In this document: positions 9,348 to 18,054 of the stretch, piece by piece | Layout of the letters: each line of letters starts with the position of its first letter | Position numbering within the stretch: position 1 is the first letter of the stretch | DNA from: Emticicia aquatica | Lineage (GTDB): Bacteria > Bacteroidota > Bacteroidia > Cytophagales > Spirosomataceae | Direction of reading: 5' to 3' | DNA length: 64,000 bases | NCBI RefSeq assembly: GCF_923079645.1 | Contig: NZ_CAKLPY010000001.1 | Location: forward strand, 1,054,001 to 1,118,000 | Notes under the pieces: model-generated | Databases searched by the model: none | What the model was told of the DNA's origin: nothing | The model's input: the letters and a program-made list of their open reading frames with translations, nothing else | Made by a program: the position numbers and the translations under genes

Positions 9348-10253
9348 ATGAAATTAGTAACATTCCTAAATAAAAACCAAGAAAGTAGGATTGGTTGGTT
9401 GGTTGGCGATGGTGTTGTAGATATGAATTTGGCAAGTGATAAACTACCCAATGAAATGCTCACTTTTATTGATAATTGCGAAGAATATTATAAAATTATT
9501 GATGAATTAGGTACAGTTGAACCTCACTTTTCGCTCAATGAAATCAAACTTTTGGCTCCTTTGCCTAATCCTCGAAGTTTCAGAGATTACATCGGCTTTG
9601 AGATGCACATGCTTAATGCGTCAAAATCGTTTGGTCATACAATAGGGAAGGCGTGGTACGAAATGCCAATATTTTACTTTACCAATCACCATGCTATTTA
9701 TGGTCCTGATGATGAAATTAAGCGTCCTACCAAAGAAACAAAACTTGATATTGAGCTGGAAATAGCAGTAATTATTGGAAAAAAAGGAAAAGATATTGAA
9801 GCAAAAGATGCCAATGATTATGTTTTTGGATATACGGTTTTCAATGATTGGACAGCCAGAGCCATCCAAAAAGTTGAGATGGAAATTCCATTAGGGCCAC
9901 ACAAAGGCAAAGATTTTGCCAACGCCATTGGTCCATGTATCGTAACAAAAGATGAAATGGAGCAGTACCGAGGAGCAGATGGCAAATTTGATATTAAAAT
10001 GATGTCAAGAATAAATGGTGTAACCGTTTGCGAAGGACATTATAACACGGTTTATCATACTTTTGAAAAAATGATTGAAAGGGCTTCTGAAAATAACGTT
10101 ACGCTGATGCCGGGCGATATTCTTGGTTCAGGAACAGTCGGGTGGGGTAGTTTGATTGAAAATAATTTTACAGTTCATCGGCCCCTCGAGCCAGGCGATG
10201 TTGTTGAATTAGAAGTTGAAGGGATTGGTATTTTGAGAAATTCGGTTGTGTAA
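9348..10253 (+). CDS. Fumarylacetoacetate hydrolase-family protein
   Basis: The 301-residue protein has the FAH fold. An N-terminal lid domain of about 70 residues precedes the core, with metal-binding acids in LDIELEIAVIIGKKG and in the FNDWTAR segment, and the typical LMPGDILGSGTVGWG loop near the end. Family members hydrolyse acylpyruvates or decarboxylate and hydrate 2-oxo-enoates. As the last gene of the unit it would process the product of C-C cleavage into central metabolites. A perfect terminator follows at 10291-10326. The closest activity (acylpyruvase versus decarboxylase) cannot be decided. Confidence 0.85.
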   Translation: MKLVTFLNKNQESRIGWLVGDGVVDMNLASDKLPNEMLTFIDNCEEYYKIIDELGTVEPHFSLNEIKLLAPLPNPRSFRDYIGFEMHMLNASKSFGHTIGKAWYEMPIFYFTNHHAIYGPDDEIKRPTKETKLDIELEIAVIIGKKGKDIEAKDANDYVFGYTVFNDWTARAIQKVEMEIPLGPHKGKDFANAIGPCIVTKDEMEQYRGADGKFDIKMMSRINGVTVCEGHYNTVYHTFEKMIERASENNVTLMPGDILGSGTVGWGSLIENNFTVHRPLEPGDVVELEVEGIGILRNSVV

Positions 10254-10290
10254 TCAAAAACTGATATTTTACTAAATATCGTTTGCACAT

Positions 10291-10326
10291 AAAAACGCCA
10301 CAATAGGTTACTATTGTGGCGTTTTT
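10291..10326. terminator. Bidirectional terminator
   Basis: A perfect 16-bp stem (10291-10306 with 10311-10326) and 4-nt loop, with A-run and T-run on the two sides, lies between the convergent FAH gene and the serine hydrolase gene. Confidence 0.9.
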
Positions 10327-10331
10327 GATAT

Positions 10332-11561
10332 TTATTCACCATAATATTTTATTACTGATTGGAAGATTTTTTCTCTTATAGAATTAACATTGTAATAATC
10401 TTTGGTTTCTTGTAATCCCATGTTTTGGCGATTGATTAGCAAAATAATTGAAAGATTATCTTTTGGAACAATCGCAATACTTGTTCCAGTAAAACCAGTG
10501 TGACCAAAACTATCTTCTTTGGCATTTTTCATAAAGGCATTTTGATTATCCATCATCCAGCCCAGTCCATTTTTAAATGTATCTTTTGTTAGAAATTGTT
10601 TGATTGTTTTTTCTGAAATGAAACTTTTTGAATGCTTTTTGCTAGTATTTCTCAATACATCAATCAATTTTTGTATATCATCAACTGTCGAGAAAATACC
10701 AGCAGCACCCGAAACTCCCTCATTAGCATACCAAGCATTTCCATCATTTACTTCTCCTTTGAGCGTATATTTTCGCCAGCCATTCCATGAATTTGGGTCA
10801 ATTTCATTGACTTTGAAACCTAAAGCAGCATCTTCAACCATTCGTTTTTCATAAGGATTTCCATGCGAAGTTGCTGCGATTTTAAACTTTAGTCCTTTAT
10901 CATTGGGTTTGTAAGTTGTATTAGACATTTTTAACGGTTTAAAAATATTTTCTTCCATGAAAATATTTAAAGGCTTATTAGAAACTTTTTCAATAATTTC
11001 TCCCAAAATAGTAAATCCTAAATCACTATAATGGCGACCTTCTCCAAGCGGAAATTTGAGCGGCAATTCTTCGATAAATTTGTATGTTTCGGCTTTATTT
11101 TTACAACGATAATACAAAGGATACCAATCATACAGCCCCGAAGTATGCGTGAGCAAATGTCTGATTGTAATATCCTTTTTATCAACTTGATTGAACCCTT
11201 GGATGTATTTTCCTACTTTATCATCTACATTAATTTTGCCAGCATCAACCAAAAGCATTATGGCCGTAGTAGTTCCGATAACCTTGGTTAACGACGCAAT
11301 ATCATATAAATGATTGATTGTTGTTTTTTCAGGATTAGCCAAAATTTTACCATTAAAGTCTTTTATTTGGGCAAATCCATACGCTTTTTTGAGAATAATT
11401 TCATTGCCTTTTCTAATTTGGATAACTGCTCCCGGAATTTTAGCTTGTTCGATTTGTGTTTGAATGATGGCATCTATTTCAGAAATTAAAGCTTCTTTCT
11501 TTTGAGAAAAACCCAAAAAACAACTTAATGTAAGAAATAACGTAAATGATTTTTTTAGCAT
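10332..11561 (-). CDS. Secreted serine hydrolase, beta-lactamase/PBP4 family
   Basis: The protein begins with a signal peptide (MLKKSFTLFLTLSCFLGFSQ) and has class C-type motifs: SxxK in ASLTK, a YSD motif in the YxN position, and HTG in FGHTGFTG. It is about 409 residues. Such periplasmic or lipid-associated enzymes act on peptidoglycan peptides or esters rather than necessarily on antibiotics. I use the ATG at 11561; a longer frame to 11609 would put 16 residues before the signal sequence. It is probably co-transcribed with the acetyltransferase and symporter genes upstream, suggesting release, uptake and modification of a peptide or sugar. Confidence 0.8.
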   Translation of the reverse strand: MLKKSFTLFLTLSCFLGFSQKKEALISEIDAIIQTQIEQAKIPGAVIQIRKGNEIILKKAYGFAQIKDFNGKILANPEKTTINHLYDIASLTKVIGTTTAIMLLVDAGKINVDDKVGKYIQGFNQVDKKDITIRHLLTHTSGLYDWYPLYYRCKNKAETYKFIEELPLKFPLGEGRHYSDLGFTILGEIIEKVSNKPLNIFMEENIFKPLKMSNTTYKPNDKGLKFKIAATSHGNPYEKRMVEDAALGFKVNEIDPNSWNGWRKYTLKGEVNDGNAWYANEGVSGAAGIFSTVDDIQKLIDVLRNTSKKHSKSFISEKTIKQFLTKDTFKNGLGWMMDNQNAFMKNAKEDSFGHTGFTGTSIAIVPKDNLSIILLINRQNMGLQETKDYYNVNSIREKIFQSVIKYYGE

Positions 11562-11568
11562 GATTAGG

Positions 11569-12063
11569 TCAATTTTTAACTTGTTTTTCTGATGGAACCA
11601 TTGGAGCAATAGTTTTGCGAAGTAATATTTCAGTGAAACCTTCTTTCACAAAGTTATCTAAATTTCCAATGGTTTTGAAGCCAATTTGATGATAAAGTTT
11701 TATTGCTCTGACATTGAATGACGAAACACAAATAAAGATATTTGGCGAAACGTTAAATACTTTTTCTTCGCAAAAATTTAAGAGTTTTGTTCCAAATCCT
11801 TTGCCTCGGTGGGTTTCACTAATACAAAGCGTTTGAATATATCCTTTGAAAGTTCCACACATTTGCAAAATCACAAAACCAGCAATTTCCTCATTTAATT
11901 TCAAAAGATAAATCTCTTTGCATTGCCCTTCAAATGCATTTAAACATTGGCTATAATTTAAGTCCAGCGTTATCCAAGGGTCTGTTATTGCCATCATTTT
12001 AGCACATACAGCAAAATCATTAACATTAATTGTCTGTAAGATATTTAGTGCATCGGGTTTCAT
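11569..12063 (-). CDS. GNAT-family N-acetyltransferase
   Basis: The 164-residue protein has the GNAT acetyl-CoA motif A (LCISETHRGKGFGTKLL, with the RGKGFG phosphate-binding turn) and the motif B segment with FNVRAIKLYHQIGF. The gene starts within the last codons of the symporter gene (4-nt overlap, 12060-12063) and ends 7 nt before the serine hydrolase start, so the three form one operon. The acyl acceptor is not evident; an amino acid or peptide imported by the symporter is a reasonable guess. Confidence 0.8.
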   Translation of the reverse strand: MKPDALNILQTINVNDFAVCAKMMAITDPWITLDLNYSQCLNAFEGQCKEIYLLKLNEEIAGFVILQMCGTFKGYIQTLCISETHRGKGFGTKLLNFCEEKVFNVSPNIFICVSSFNVRAIKLYHQIGFKTIGNLDNFVKEGFTEILLRKTIAPMVPSEKQVKN

Positions 12064-13511
12064 CTTCGTTGCTGAATTAAGGCTAAAAAAAGAATAGTCA
12101 ATAAGGCATTTACAAGAATATTCATAAAACCGAAATCAAAATTATAAGCATTAATAAAATACTCATTGAGCAAATATGTAAGTAATGCAGCTCCAATACA
12201 CGCCAAAGGAACGAGGGTTTCTTTGATCGTTATTTTTGAAAACAGCCCAACCAAATATAATCCTAAAAGTGGCCCGTAAGTATAGCCTGCAATTTTGAAA
12301 ATAGTATTAATAATAGCTCCTTGACTATTCCAAAACGCCATTACGATAAGAAACATGACGATGTTTACACCCAATAATACTGCATTTTTTAACTTATTTT
12401 TCTTTTCGTGAGCTTGATTTTCAATATCTATAAAATCATAGCTAAAAGCAGTAGTGAGTGCCGTAATACAAGAATCGACACTAGCGAAAGTTGATGCAAT
12501 AACACCTATCAAAAACGCCATTGCACCTATTTTTCCAAAATAATTTAAAGTTAGTAAAGGGTAAATTCCATCGGTATTTACAAACTTTCCGTTTTCAGTA
12601 GTAAGGCTGATGCCATTTTTTTCGGCATAAACATAAATAAGAATACCTAATCCTAAAAACAGCGTTTGGGCAAAAGCAATAAAAAAACTGAATGCAAAAA
12701 CGTTTTTTCGTGCATCTTTCATGTTTTTTACTGTTAATGTTTTTTGCATCATACTTTGGTCAAGACCGACCAAAGCAATGGTTATTAGCAAACCAGAGAT
12801 AAACTGTTTGAAAAAATTTGAGCCAGATTGAATATCCCAATCAAAAAGCTTTGCGTAAGGATGATGTACAATTGTTTGAATCATTTCAGAAATAGAAAGC
12901 CCCAACGAATTTTTAATAGTAAAAATGGAAATCGCAATTACAGAAATTAAGAAAAATGACTGTAAAGCATCCGTCCAAACAATTGTTTTTATGCCAGATT
13001 TGTTGGTGTATAACCAAATTAGGAGTAAAACGACTGCGATAGTTATAAAATATGGAATGTGAAAAGTATCAAAAAAAGCATACTGTAAAATTTTTACTGA
13101 TAGCAGTAAGCGAAGTGCTGCACCGAAAGATTGCGACACTAAAAAAAATAATGAGCCTGTTTTATAAGTAATAGTACCAAAGCGAATTTTCAGATAAGTA
13201 TAAATCGAAATCAGTTTTAATTGATGAAATAATGGAGTTAGAATGAAAGCAATAAACAAATATCCGACAAGGGTGCCAAGTATAAATTGGAAATAGTATA
13301 GATTGTTGTTGCCTACATTTCCAGGAATTGACACCAACGAAACTGCCGAAATCCCCGAACTAATCATGCCAAATGCAACCAAAAACCAAGGTGATTCCCT
13401 ATTTCCGTCAAAAAAAGTATTATCATTTGTTTGTCTCGAAGTCAATCTTGCAATGACCATTAATATAGAAAAATAGGCTAAAATAACTAAAAAGATAAGT
13501 GTTGCACTCAT
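12060..13511 (-). CDS. Sodium:solute symporter (SSS family)
   Basis: The 483-residue protein is almost entirely hydrophobic with about 13 predicted membrane segments. It begins in the SSS fashion with a membrane-embedded N-terminus and the ESPWFLVAFGMISSGISAVS segment, and has the conserved GVDQSMMQ-like element (LVGLDQSMMQKTLTVK). It should import a solute with Na+. Members next to serine hydrolases and acetyltransferases often carry sialic acids or peptidoglycan sugars and peptides, but the substrate cannot be read from sequence. It is the first gene of the three-gene operon. Confidence 0.85.
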   Translation of the reverse strand: MSATLIFLVILAYFSILMVIARLTSRQTNDNTFFDGNRESPWFLVAFGMISSGISAVSLVSIPGNVGNNNLYYFQFILGTLVGYLFIAFILTPLFHQLKLISIYTYLKIRFGTITYKTGSLFFLVSQSFGAALRLLLSVKILQYAFFDTFHIPYFITIAVVLLLIWLYTNKSGIKTIVWTDALQSFFLISVIAISIFTIKNSLGLSISEMIQTIVHHPYAKLFDWDIQSGSNFFKQFISGLLITIALVGLDQSMMQKTLTVKNMKDARKNVFAFSFFIAFAQTLFLGLGILIYVYAEKNGISLTTENGKFVNTDGIYPLLTLNYFGKIGAMAFLIGVIASTFASVDSCITALTTAFSYDFIDIENQAHEKKNKLKNAVLLGVNIVMFLIVMAFWNSQGAIINTIFKIAGYTYGPLLGLYLVGLFSKITIKETLVPLACIGAALLTYLLNEYFINAYNFDFGFMNILVNALLTILFLALIQQRR

Positions 13512-13604
13512 TTTAGGTGTTTAGGGTTTGTTGAATAAAGTGTGATTATATTTGTTAAGTGAAGGCTTGCAAGATAGTTCTTAAATTAAAGAAAATAAAA
13601 CAAA

Positions 13605-13632
13605 CAAGCCCCAAAATTGCTTTCAGGGCTTG
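13605..13632 (-). terminator. Terminator of the sulfide:quinone oxidoreductase gene
   Basis: Arms 13605-13611 and 13626-13632 form a 7-bp GC-containing stem; the - strand sequence after it is T-rich. It lies 26 nt after the stop codon. Confidence 0.6.
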
Positions 13633-13657
13633 AAAAAATATAATTTTTTTACATTGT

Positions 13658-14851
13658 TTATGCCTTTCCTGTAAGAATTTGCCCCCAATACATTCTTGGC
13701 AAAATTTCTTTTTTAAGCATATACATACTCCAACGTTCTTTACTTTGGTCGAAAGGAAAAGTTTCCATTGGTTGATTATTATAATCAAATTCGGCTAAAA
13801 CTAACTTGCCATAGCCAGTCAATAATGGACAAGAAGTATAACCTGTGTAACTCGCTCCAAAAGTCTGTTTTTCAATCAATGATAAAACATTAGCAACTAC
13901 CACTGGTGCTTGCTTACGGATAGCTGCACCAGTTTTTGATGTTGGTAGTCCCGAAGCATCGCCGAGAGAGAAAATATTAGCATATTTTACGTGTTGAAGT
14001 GTGTTTTTGTCAACCTCTATCCAACCACCTGCATTAGCGAGAGGGCTATTTTTGATAAAATCGGGTGCTGATTGTGGTGGTGTAACATGAATCATATCGA
14101 ATTCTACCCAAGTTTCAACGTCCTTATTGTTTTCGCCAATACCAACAAATTTTGCACGCTTTTTCGGCCCATCAATTTCATCAAGTCTTTCCATGAAATT
14201 AAGTTTGATGTTGCCACGTTTACAAACTTCTAAAAGGGTTTTCTCGTATTGAGGCACTGCAAAAAGTTTGGCTGCACCACTCCAATATTGTATGTTTGAC
14301 TTGTCCAATATTCCATGTTTACGGAAGTAATCGGCAGCCATATACATAATTTTGTGCGGAGCTCCACCGCATTTAACAGGTGTATGCGGGTTATGAAAAA
14401 TAGCCTTCCCACCCTTGAAGTTTTTGATACATTCAAAAGTATAAGGTGCTGATTGAAAACTATAATTACTACAAACACCATTTTTCCCAAGTGTTTCGGG
14501 CAAACCTTTGATGGCATTCCAATTGAGCTGAATACCTGGGCAAACAATTAGATAATCGTAAGTGTAAGTGGCATTATTTGTTGTAATAGCAAAGCCTTCA
14601 GGATTAAATGATTGCACCGATTCTTTTATCCAAGTAGCTTTTTTAGGCATAACATCGGCTTCATTTCTTTCAGTTTTCTGAATATCAAAAATGCCACTAC
14701 CTACCAATGTCCATGCTGGTTGGTAGTAATGCTTTTCAGAAGGGTCAATTATGGCAATATCTAATTTACTATTTTTACGTAATAGCTGTGCTGCGACAGA
14801 TATTCCTGCATTGCCGCCACCGACAATTATGATTTGATGATGATTTTTCAT
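13658..14851 (-). CDS. sqr: Sulfide:quinone oxidoreductase, type II-like
   Basis: This 397-residue FAD-dependent disulfide oxidoreductase starts with the dinucleotide motif IIVGGGNAGISVAAQL. Two cysteines match the catalytic pair of type II (mitochondrial SQOR-like) enzymes: one in TPVKCGGAPHK and one in YTSCPLLTGYGK. The C-terminal FAD/quinone-binding region follows LGDASGLPTSKTGAAI. It should oxidise sulfide to persulfide or polysulfide and pass electrons to menaquinone at the cytoplasmic membrane. The persulfide dioxygenase-rhodanese gene directly upstream completes the usual SQR-PDO pair. An inverted repeat at 14914-14948 overlaps its likely promoter. Confidence 0.88.
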   Translation of the reverse strand: MKNHHQIIIVGGGNAGISVAAQLLRKNSKLDIAIIDPSEKHYYQPAWTLVGSGIFDIQKTERNEADVMPKKATWIKESVQSFNPEGFAITTNNATYTYDYLIVCPGIQLNWNAIKGLPETLGKNGVCSNYSFQSAPYTFECIKNFKGGKAIFHNPHTPVKCGGAPHKIMYMAADYFRKHGILDKSNIQYWSGAAKLFAVPQYEKTLLEVCKRGNIKLNFMERLDEIDGPKKRAKFVGIGENNKDVETWVEFDMIHVTPPQSAPDFIKNSPLANAGGWIEVDKNTLQHVKYANIFSLGDASGLPTSKTGAAIRKQAPVVVANVLSLIEKQTFGASYTGYTSCPLLTGYGKLVLAEFDYNNQPMETFPFDQSKERWSMYMLKKEILPRMYWGQILTGKA

Positions 14852-14913
14852 TGATTAAGGTGATTTTTGGAAATTGTTTTTTTGGAGTTTTTAAGATTTG
14901 TTAGGCTAAATAA

Positions 14914-14948
14914 AACTATATAAAGTATAAAAATATCTTTATATAGTT
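14914..14948. promoter_or_regulatory. Perfect inverted repeat over the sqr promoter
   Basis: AACTATATAAAG (14914-14925) and CTTTATATAGTT (14937-14948) are perfect 12-bp arms separated by 11 nt. On the - strand TAGTTTTA (14911-14918), a one-mismatch -7 box, overlaps one arm. This layout suits a repressor or regulator site for sqr. The 14852-15107 gap holds no gene. The very A/T-rich arms make chance or a weak hairpin possible. Confidence 0.45.
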
Positions 14949-15107
14949 ACAAATTTAGGCTTATAAACTCAAATCTTGTTAGGATAAATCATGCACTTTA
15001 TAGCACTAATTATTTATTTGTAGTATTTTTTACTTCATGTACGAGCAAAAATTATAAAAGTTGGGATAAATGGTGTTTTTGGATATTGAGTCGACTATTT
15101 TAAACAA

Positions 15108-15142
15108 AAAAGCCAGTAAACTATAAAGTATTACTGGCTTTT
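15108..15142 (-). terminator. Terminator of persulfide dioxygenase-rhodanese 1
   Basis: A 12-bp perfect stem (15108-15119 with 15131-15142) has an A-run on the plus-strand left side, which is a T-run after the stem on the coding strand. It lies 17 nt beyond the stop codon. Confidence 0.8.
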
Positions 15143-15158
15143 GAAAAATAACAGGGAT

Positions 15159-16574
15159 CTATAAAAGTGTTGTTGGACAAACATATTCTGTTTTAGGGAC
15201 TTCTGTTTTGACAATTGCGGCAAACCCTCCTTTCACATCAACAAAATTATCCCAACCTCGTTGTTTCAAAATAGAAGCGGCAATCATACTGCGGTAGCCA
15301 CCTGCACAATGCAAAATGAATGGTTTATCTTTTGGTATTTCTGCCAAATGCTCATTGATAGCATTTAGAGGAATATTTACGGCATTTATAATATGTTCAG
15401 AACCATATTCACTCTTTTTCCTAACATCAAAAACTAACAGTTGTTCGTTTGCATATTTTTGAGCAAATTCTTCTGCTGAAATTCTATCCACAGTTTCAAA
15501 ATCTTTTCCCGTTGCTTTCCATGAAGCAAATCCGCCTTCCAAAAATCCAATAGCGTGGTCATAGCCAACACGGGCTAATCGTGTAATAGTTTCTTCCTCT
15601 TTACCTTCGTCAGTTACAAGTAAAATTTCTTGCTTTATATCAGGAATCAGTTCACCAACCCACATGGCAAAATTGCTATCCAAACCAATATTAATACTGT
15701 TTGGAATAAAGCCCGCAGCAAAATCATCTGTCTGACGGCTATCCAAAATCAAAGCATCGGTCTCATTAGCAACCACTTCAAATTCAGTTGGCGATAGTGC
15801 TTTCTCACCTCTTTCAATGACCGTATCCATGCTTTCATAACCTCTGATATTCATCAATACATTTTTTGGAAAATAGGCAGGTGGTGCTGTCAAACCTGTC
15901 AGGACGGCTTTAATAAACTCATCTTTGGTCATGTCTGGGCGTAAGGCATAGTTAAATAACTTCTGATTACCCAATGTATCAGTAGTTTCTTTACTCATCA
16001 TTTTTCCACAAGCACTTCCTGCACCATGATTTGGATAAACAATTAAATCATCCGACAATGGCATTATTTTATTGCGTAGTGAATCAAATAAATGACCTGC
16101 TAATTTTTCTTCGGTCAAGTCTGCAATTACATGTTGGGCTAAATCTGGACGCCCAACATCACCAATAAAAAGTGTATCACCAGTTATCAAGCCATGTTCT
16201 TTCCCATTTTCATCAATCAATAGATAGGTGGTACTTTCCATTGTGTGTCCAGGTGTATGAATCGCTTTTACTTTACAAGTTCCCACTGCAAATATCTGAT
16301 TATCTTCAGCAATAGTTGCCTCGAAAGCAGGTTTGGCAGTTGGGCCGTAAACTATTGTAGCACCTGTTTTTTTTGCTAAATCCAAATGCCCACTCACGAA
16401 ATCTGCATGAAAATGGGTTTCAAATACATATTTGATTTTAGCATTATCTTTTTCCGCTCTATTGATATAAGGCTGAACTTCACGGAGAGGGTCAAAAATA
16501 GCAGCTTCACCATTACTTTCAAGATAATATGCGGCGTGTGCCAAACAGCCTGTATAGATTTGTTCGATTTTCAT
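15159..16574 (-). CDS. Persulfide dioxygenase-rhodanese fusion (copy 1)
   Basis: The 471-residue protein combines an ETHE1-type metallo-beta-lactamase domain (about 1-250) with two rhodanese domains. Metal ligands lie in THFHAD, HTPGHT and GDTLFIGD. The first rhodanese domain (about 270-350) lacks a catalytic cysteine; the second has it in HCAGGYRS. The family (CstB/PRF type) oxidises glutathione, bacillithiol or protein persulfide to sulfite and forms thiosulfate. It works on the product of the neighbouring SQR. A 21-bp-period direct repeat upstream (16757-16787) suggests AraC control. A second 471-residue paralogue is at 30566. Confidence 0.88.
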   Translation of the reverse strand: MKIEQIYTGCLAHAAYYLESNGEAAIFDPLREVQPYINRAEKDNAKIKYVFETHFHADFVSGHLDLAKKTGATIVYGPTAKPAFEATIAEDNQIFAVGTCKVKAIHTPGHTMESTTYLLIDENGKEHGLITGDTLFIGDVGRPDLAQHVIADLTEEKLAGHLFDSLRNKIMPLSDDLIVYPNHGAGSACGKMMSKETTDTLGNQKLFNYALRPDMTKDEFIKAVLTGLTAPPAYFPKNVLMNIRGYESMDTVIERGEKALSPTEFEVVANETDALILDSRQTDDFAAGFIPNSINIGLDSNFAMWVGELIPDIKQEILLVTDEGKEEETITRLARVGYDHAIGFLEGGFASWKATGKDFETVDRISAEEFAQKYANEQLLVFDVRKKSEYGSEHIINAVNIPLNAINEHLAEIPKDKPFILHCAGGYRSMIAASILKQRGWDNFVDVKGGFAAIVKTEVPKTEYVCPTTLL

Positions 16575-16756
16575 TGTTTTATTGTTTAATAGAAAAATGT
16601 TTATGATTTAATATTTTCAATTTTTGTTAGAAAATATCGTTTCAAGGGCATTTGTTAGAGCAAAAATGTTTCATTTGGCTAATTTGTTTTTATCAATTAT
16701 AGGTCAAAATTGACTGTATTGAGAAAAAATAAAAATGATAATAATCATGTTCATTG

Positions 16757-16787
16757 AATTGTACTATCAATAGAATAAATTGTACTA
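16757..16787 (-). promoter_or_regulatory. Direct repeat, candidate AraC-family binding site
   Basis: AATTGTACTA occurs at 16757-16766 and again at 16778-16787. The 21-bp period (two helical turns) is typical of AraC-family operators. It lies about 183-213 bp upstream of the persulfide dioxygenase-rhodanese start at 16574 and downstream of a terminator at 16851-16890. An AraC-family gene is encoded at 17152-18030. The rest of the 16575-16850 gap shows no gene. Confidence 0.5.
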
Positions 16788-16850
16788 AATAATATAAACA
16801 TTTAAAGCTATTATGTGTATGATTTTTGAATAATAAATCAATAGGCAAAA

Positions 16851-16890
16851 AAACGCTCATACTTTACTGAATTGTAAAATATGAGCGTTT
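16851..16890 (-). terminator. Terminator of the porin/YeeE/AraC operon
   Basis: Arms 16851-16867 and 16874-16890 pair over 17 positions with one mismatch around a 6-nt loop, with A-rich sequence on the left that becomes U-rich on the transcript. It lies just after the stop of the 76-residue membrane protein. Confidence 0.75.
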
Positions 16891-16915
16891 GCGAAATATT
16901 GTATTTTCGAGCGTT

Positions 16916-17146
16916 TTAAGATAGTTTTTTATTCAAAATAAAGTTTACAAATAATGCCCTGCCTAATAAAACGAATGGAAATCCATGTTGCATAAAATCG
17001 AACCAATCAAGAGCTTGCATACCTACTGCTCCACCCATTATCCAACTAACTTTACCAAAAATATGTGGCTCAGGAACAAATGGGGCAAGCCCCAAAGTTA
17101 GACTGACTACCAACCATAATTTCCAATTATTAAGATTTTTTTTCAT
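16916..17146 (-). CDS. Small membrane protein of the sulfur operon
   Basis: The 76-residue protein has two hydrophobic stretches (LWLVVSLTLGLAPFVP; HGFPFVLLGRALFVNFIL) and no motif I recognise with certainty. It is the last gene of an operon with the AraC regulator 5 nt upstream, the YeeE/YedE pair and the porin. By position it may assist thiosulfate or sulfide handling at the inner membrane. Confidence 0.6.
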   Translation of the reverse strand: MKKNLNNWKLWLVVSLTLGLAPFVPEPHIFGKVSWIMGGAVGMQALDWFDFMQHGFPFVLLGRALFVNFILNKKLS

Positions 17147-17151
17147 TGTTA

Positions 17152-18030
17152 TTACCGATTTAAAGTCCTAAATTTTTCGGGAGTGTGCCCAACGTCTTTT
17201 TTGAATAATCTGATAAAATACGAACAATCATCATATCCCAAATAATAGGCTGCTTCACAAACCGATATGCTTGAATGTAATAATAAACGTTTTGCTTCTA
17301 AAATTACTCGGTCTCTAATCATTTCTCCAGCAGTTCTACCAATTGTTTCTTTACAAACCGCATTGAGATAGTTGGCACTTATATTTAATTTTCCTGCAAA
17401 GTCTTTAACTGATTTTAAGTTCTTGTAATGTATTTCTATCAGATTTTCGAAAAGTCTTATTTTTGAAACATTCAGCGAGTTGCCATTTCCTTTAAAAATT
17501 GGTTGATAAATACGAATAGAATGCACAAGAATTAATTTTAAAAGAGACTTAACTTGACTATCTCTATATGGTTGATTCATTTGAAGCTCTTTAATGATTT
17601 CTTCAAATAAACTTTCGATAGTTTTGCTTTGCTCATCGCTAAAAACAACCAAAGGGACATCATTACTTCCATTATTGAAAAATGGTAGAGCCTGCAAAGA
17701 AAGACTCTTTTCTACCACCTCGAAAAACTCTTTTTTGAAAAATAAAGTATAACCAATAGTGTCTTCACTCAAATCCCATTCATGCACTTGACCATCATTC
17801 ATAAAAAACATTTGATTTGGCTCAACAACAAATCGTTTGAAATCAATGTCGTGTGTTCCACTACCACGTTTTACATAAATAAGGTTATAAAAATCATGTC
17901 TATGAGGGAAATCTACAACCGTCAAATTTCTCATGTGAACTTCCAAGCGTCGGATATCCACATTCATCGTTATATGCTTATCGCATGAGTTTAACTGCTC
18001 AATTGTATAAATTGGAATAGTTTTCTTCAT
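17152..18030 (-). CDS. AraC-family transcriptional regulator
   Basis: The 292-residue protein has an N-terminal cupin-type sensing domain (HRHDFYNLIYVKRGSGTHDIDF) and a C-terminal pair of HTH motifs (VKDFAGKLNISANYLNAVCK; VCEAAYYLGYDDCSYFIRLFKK). It sits inside the sulfur operon between the YeeE/YedE genes and a small membrane protein, so it is probably autoregulated with them. The direct repeat at 16757-16787 is a candidate target. The signal is not known; a sulfur compound is an inference from context. Confidence 0.85.
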   Translation of the reverse strand: MKKTIPIYTIEQLNSCDKHITMNVDIRRLEVHMRNLTVVDFPHRHDFYNLIYVKRGSGTHDIDFKRFVVEPNQMFFMNDGQVHEWDLSEDTIGYTLFFKKEFFEVVEKSLSLQALPFFNNGSNDVPLVVFSDEQSKTIESLFEEIIKELQMNQPYRDSQVKSLLKLILVHSIRIYQPIFKGNGNSLNVSKIRLFENLIEIHYKNLKSVKDFAGKLNISANYLNAVCKETIGRTAGEMIRDRVILEAKRLLLHSSISVCEAAYYLGYDDCSYFIRLFKKDVGHTPEKFRTLNR

Positions 18031-18054
18031 AGAGATGAAATTATTACAGTGTTA

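Noticed and set aside
2920..10253. Interpretation as an L-fucose or L-rhamnose type sugar pathway (lactonase, SDR, FAH)
   Set aside because: The XylE-like dioxygenase with all active-site residues and the FAD hydroxylase do not fit a sugar pathway, although the first unit alone might.
13555..13788. 77-codon open frame over the end of sqr and its terminator
   Set aside because: It overlaps the sqr coding end in another frame and contains the terminator hairpin.
15018..15044. Possible AraC-type half-sites TTGTAGTA and ATGTACGA upstream of sqr
   Set aside because: The period is 19 bp and matches to the repeat at 16757-16787 are partial; too weak.
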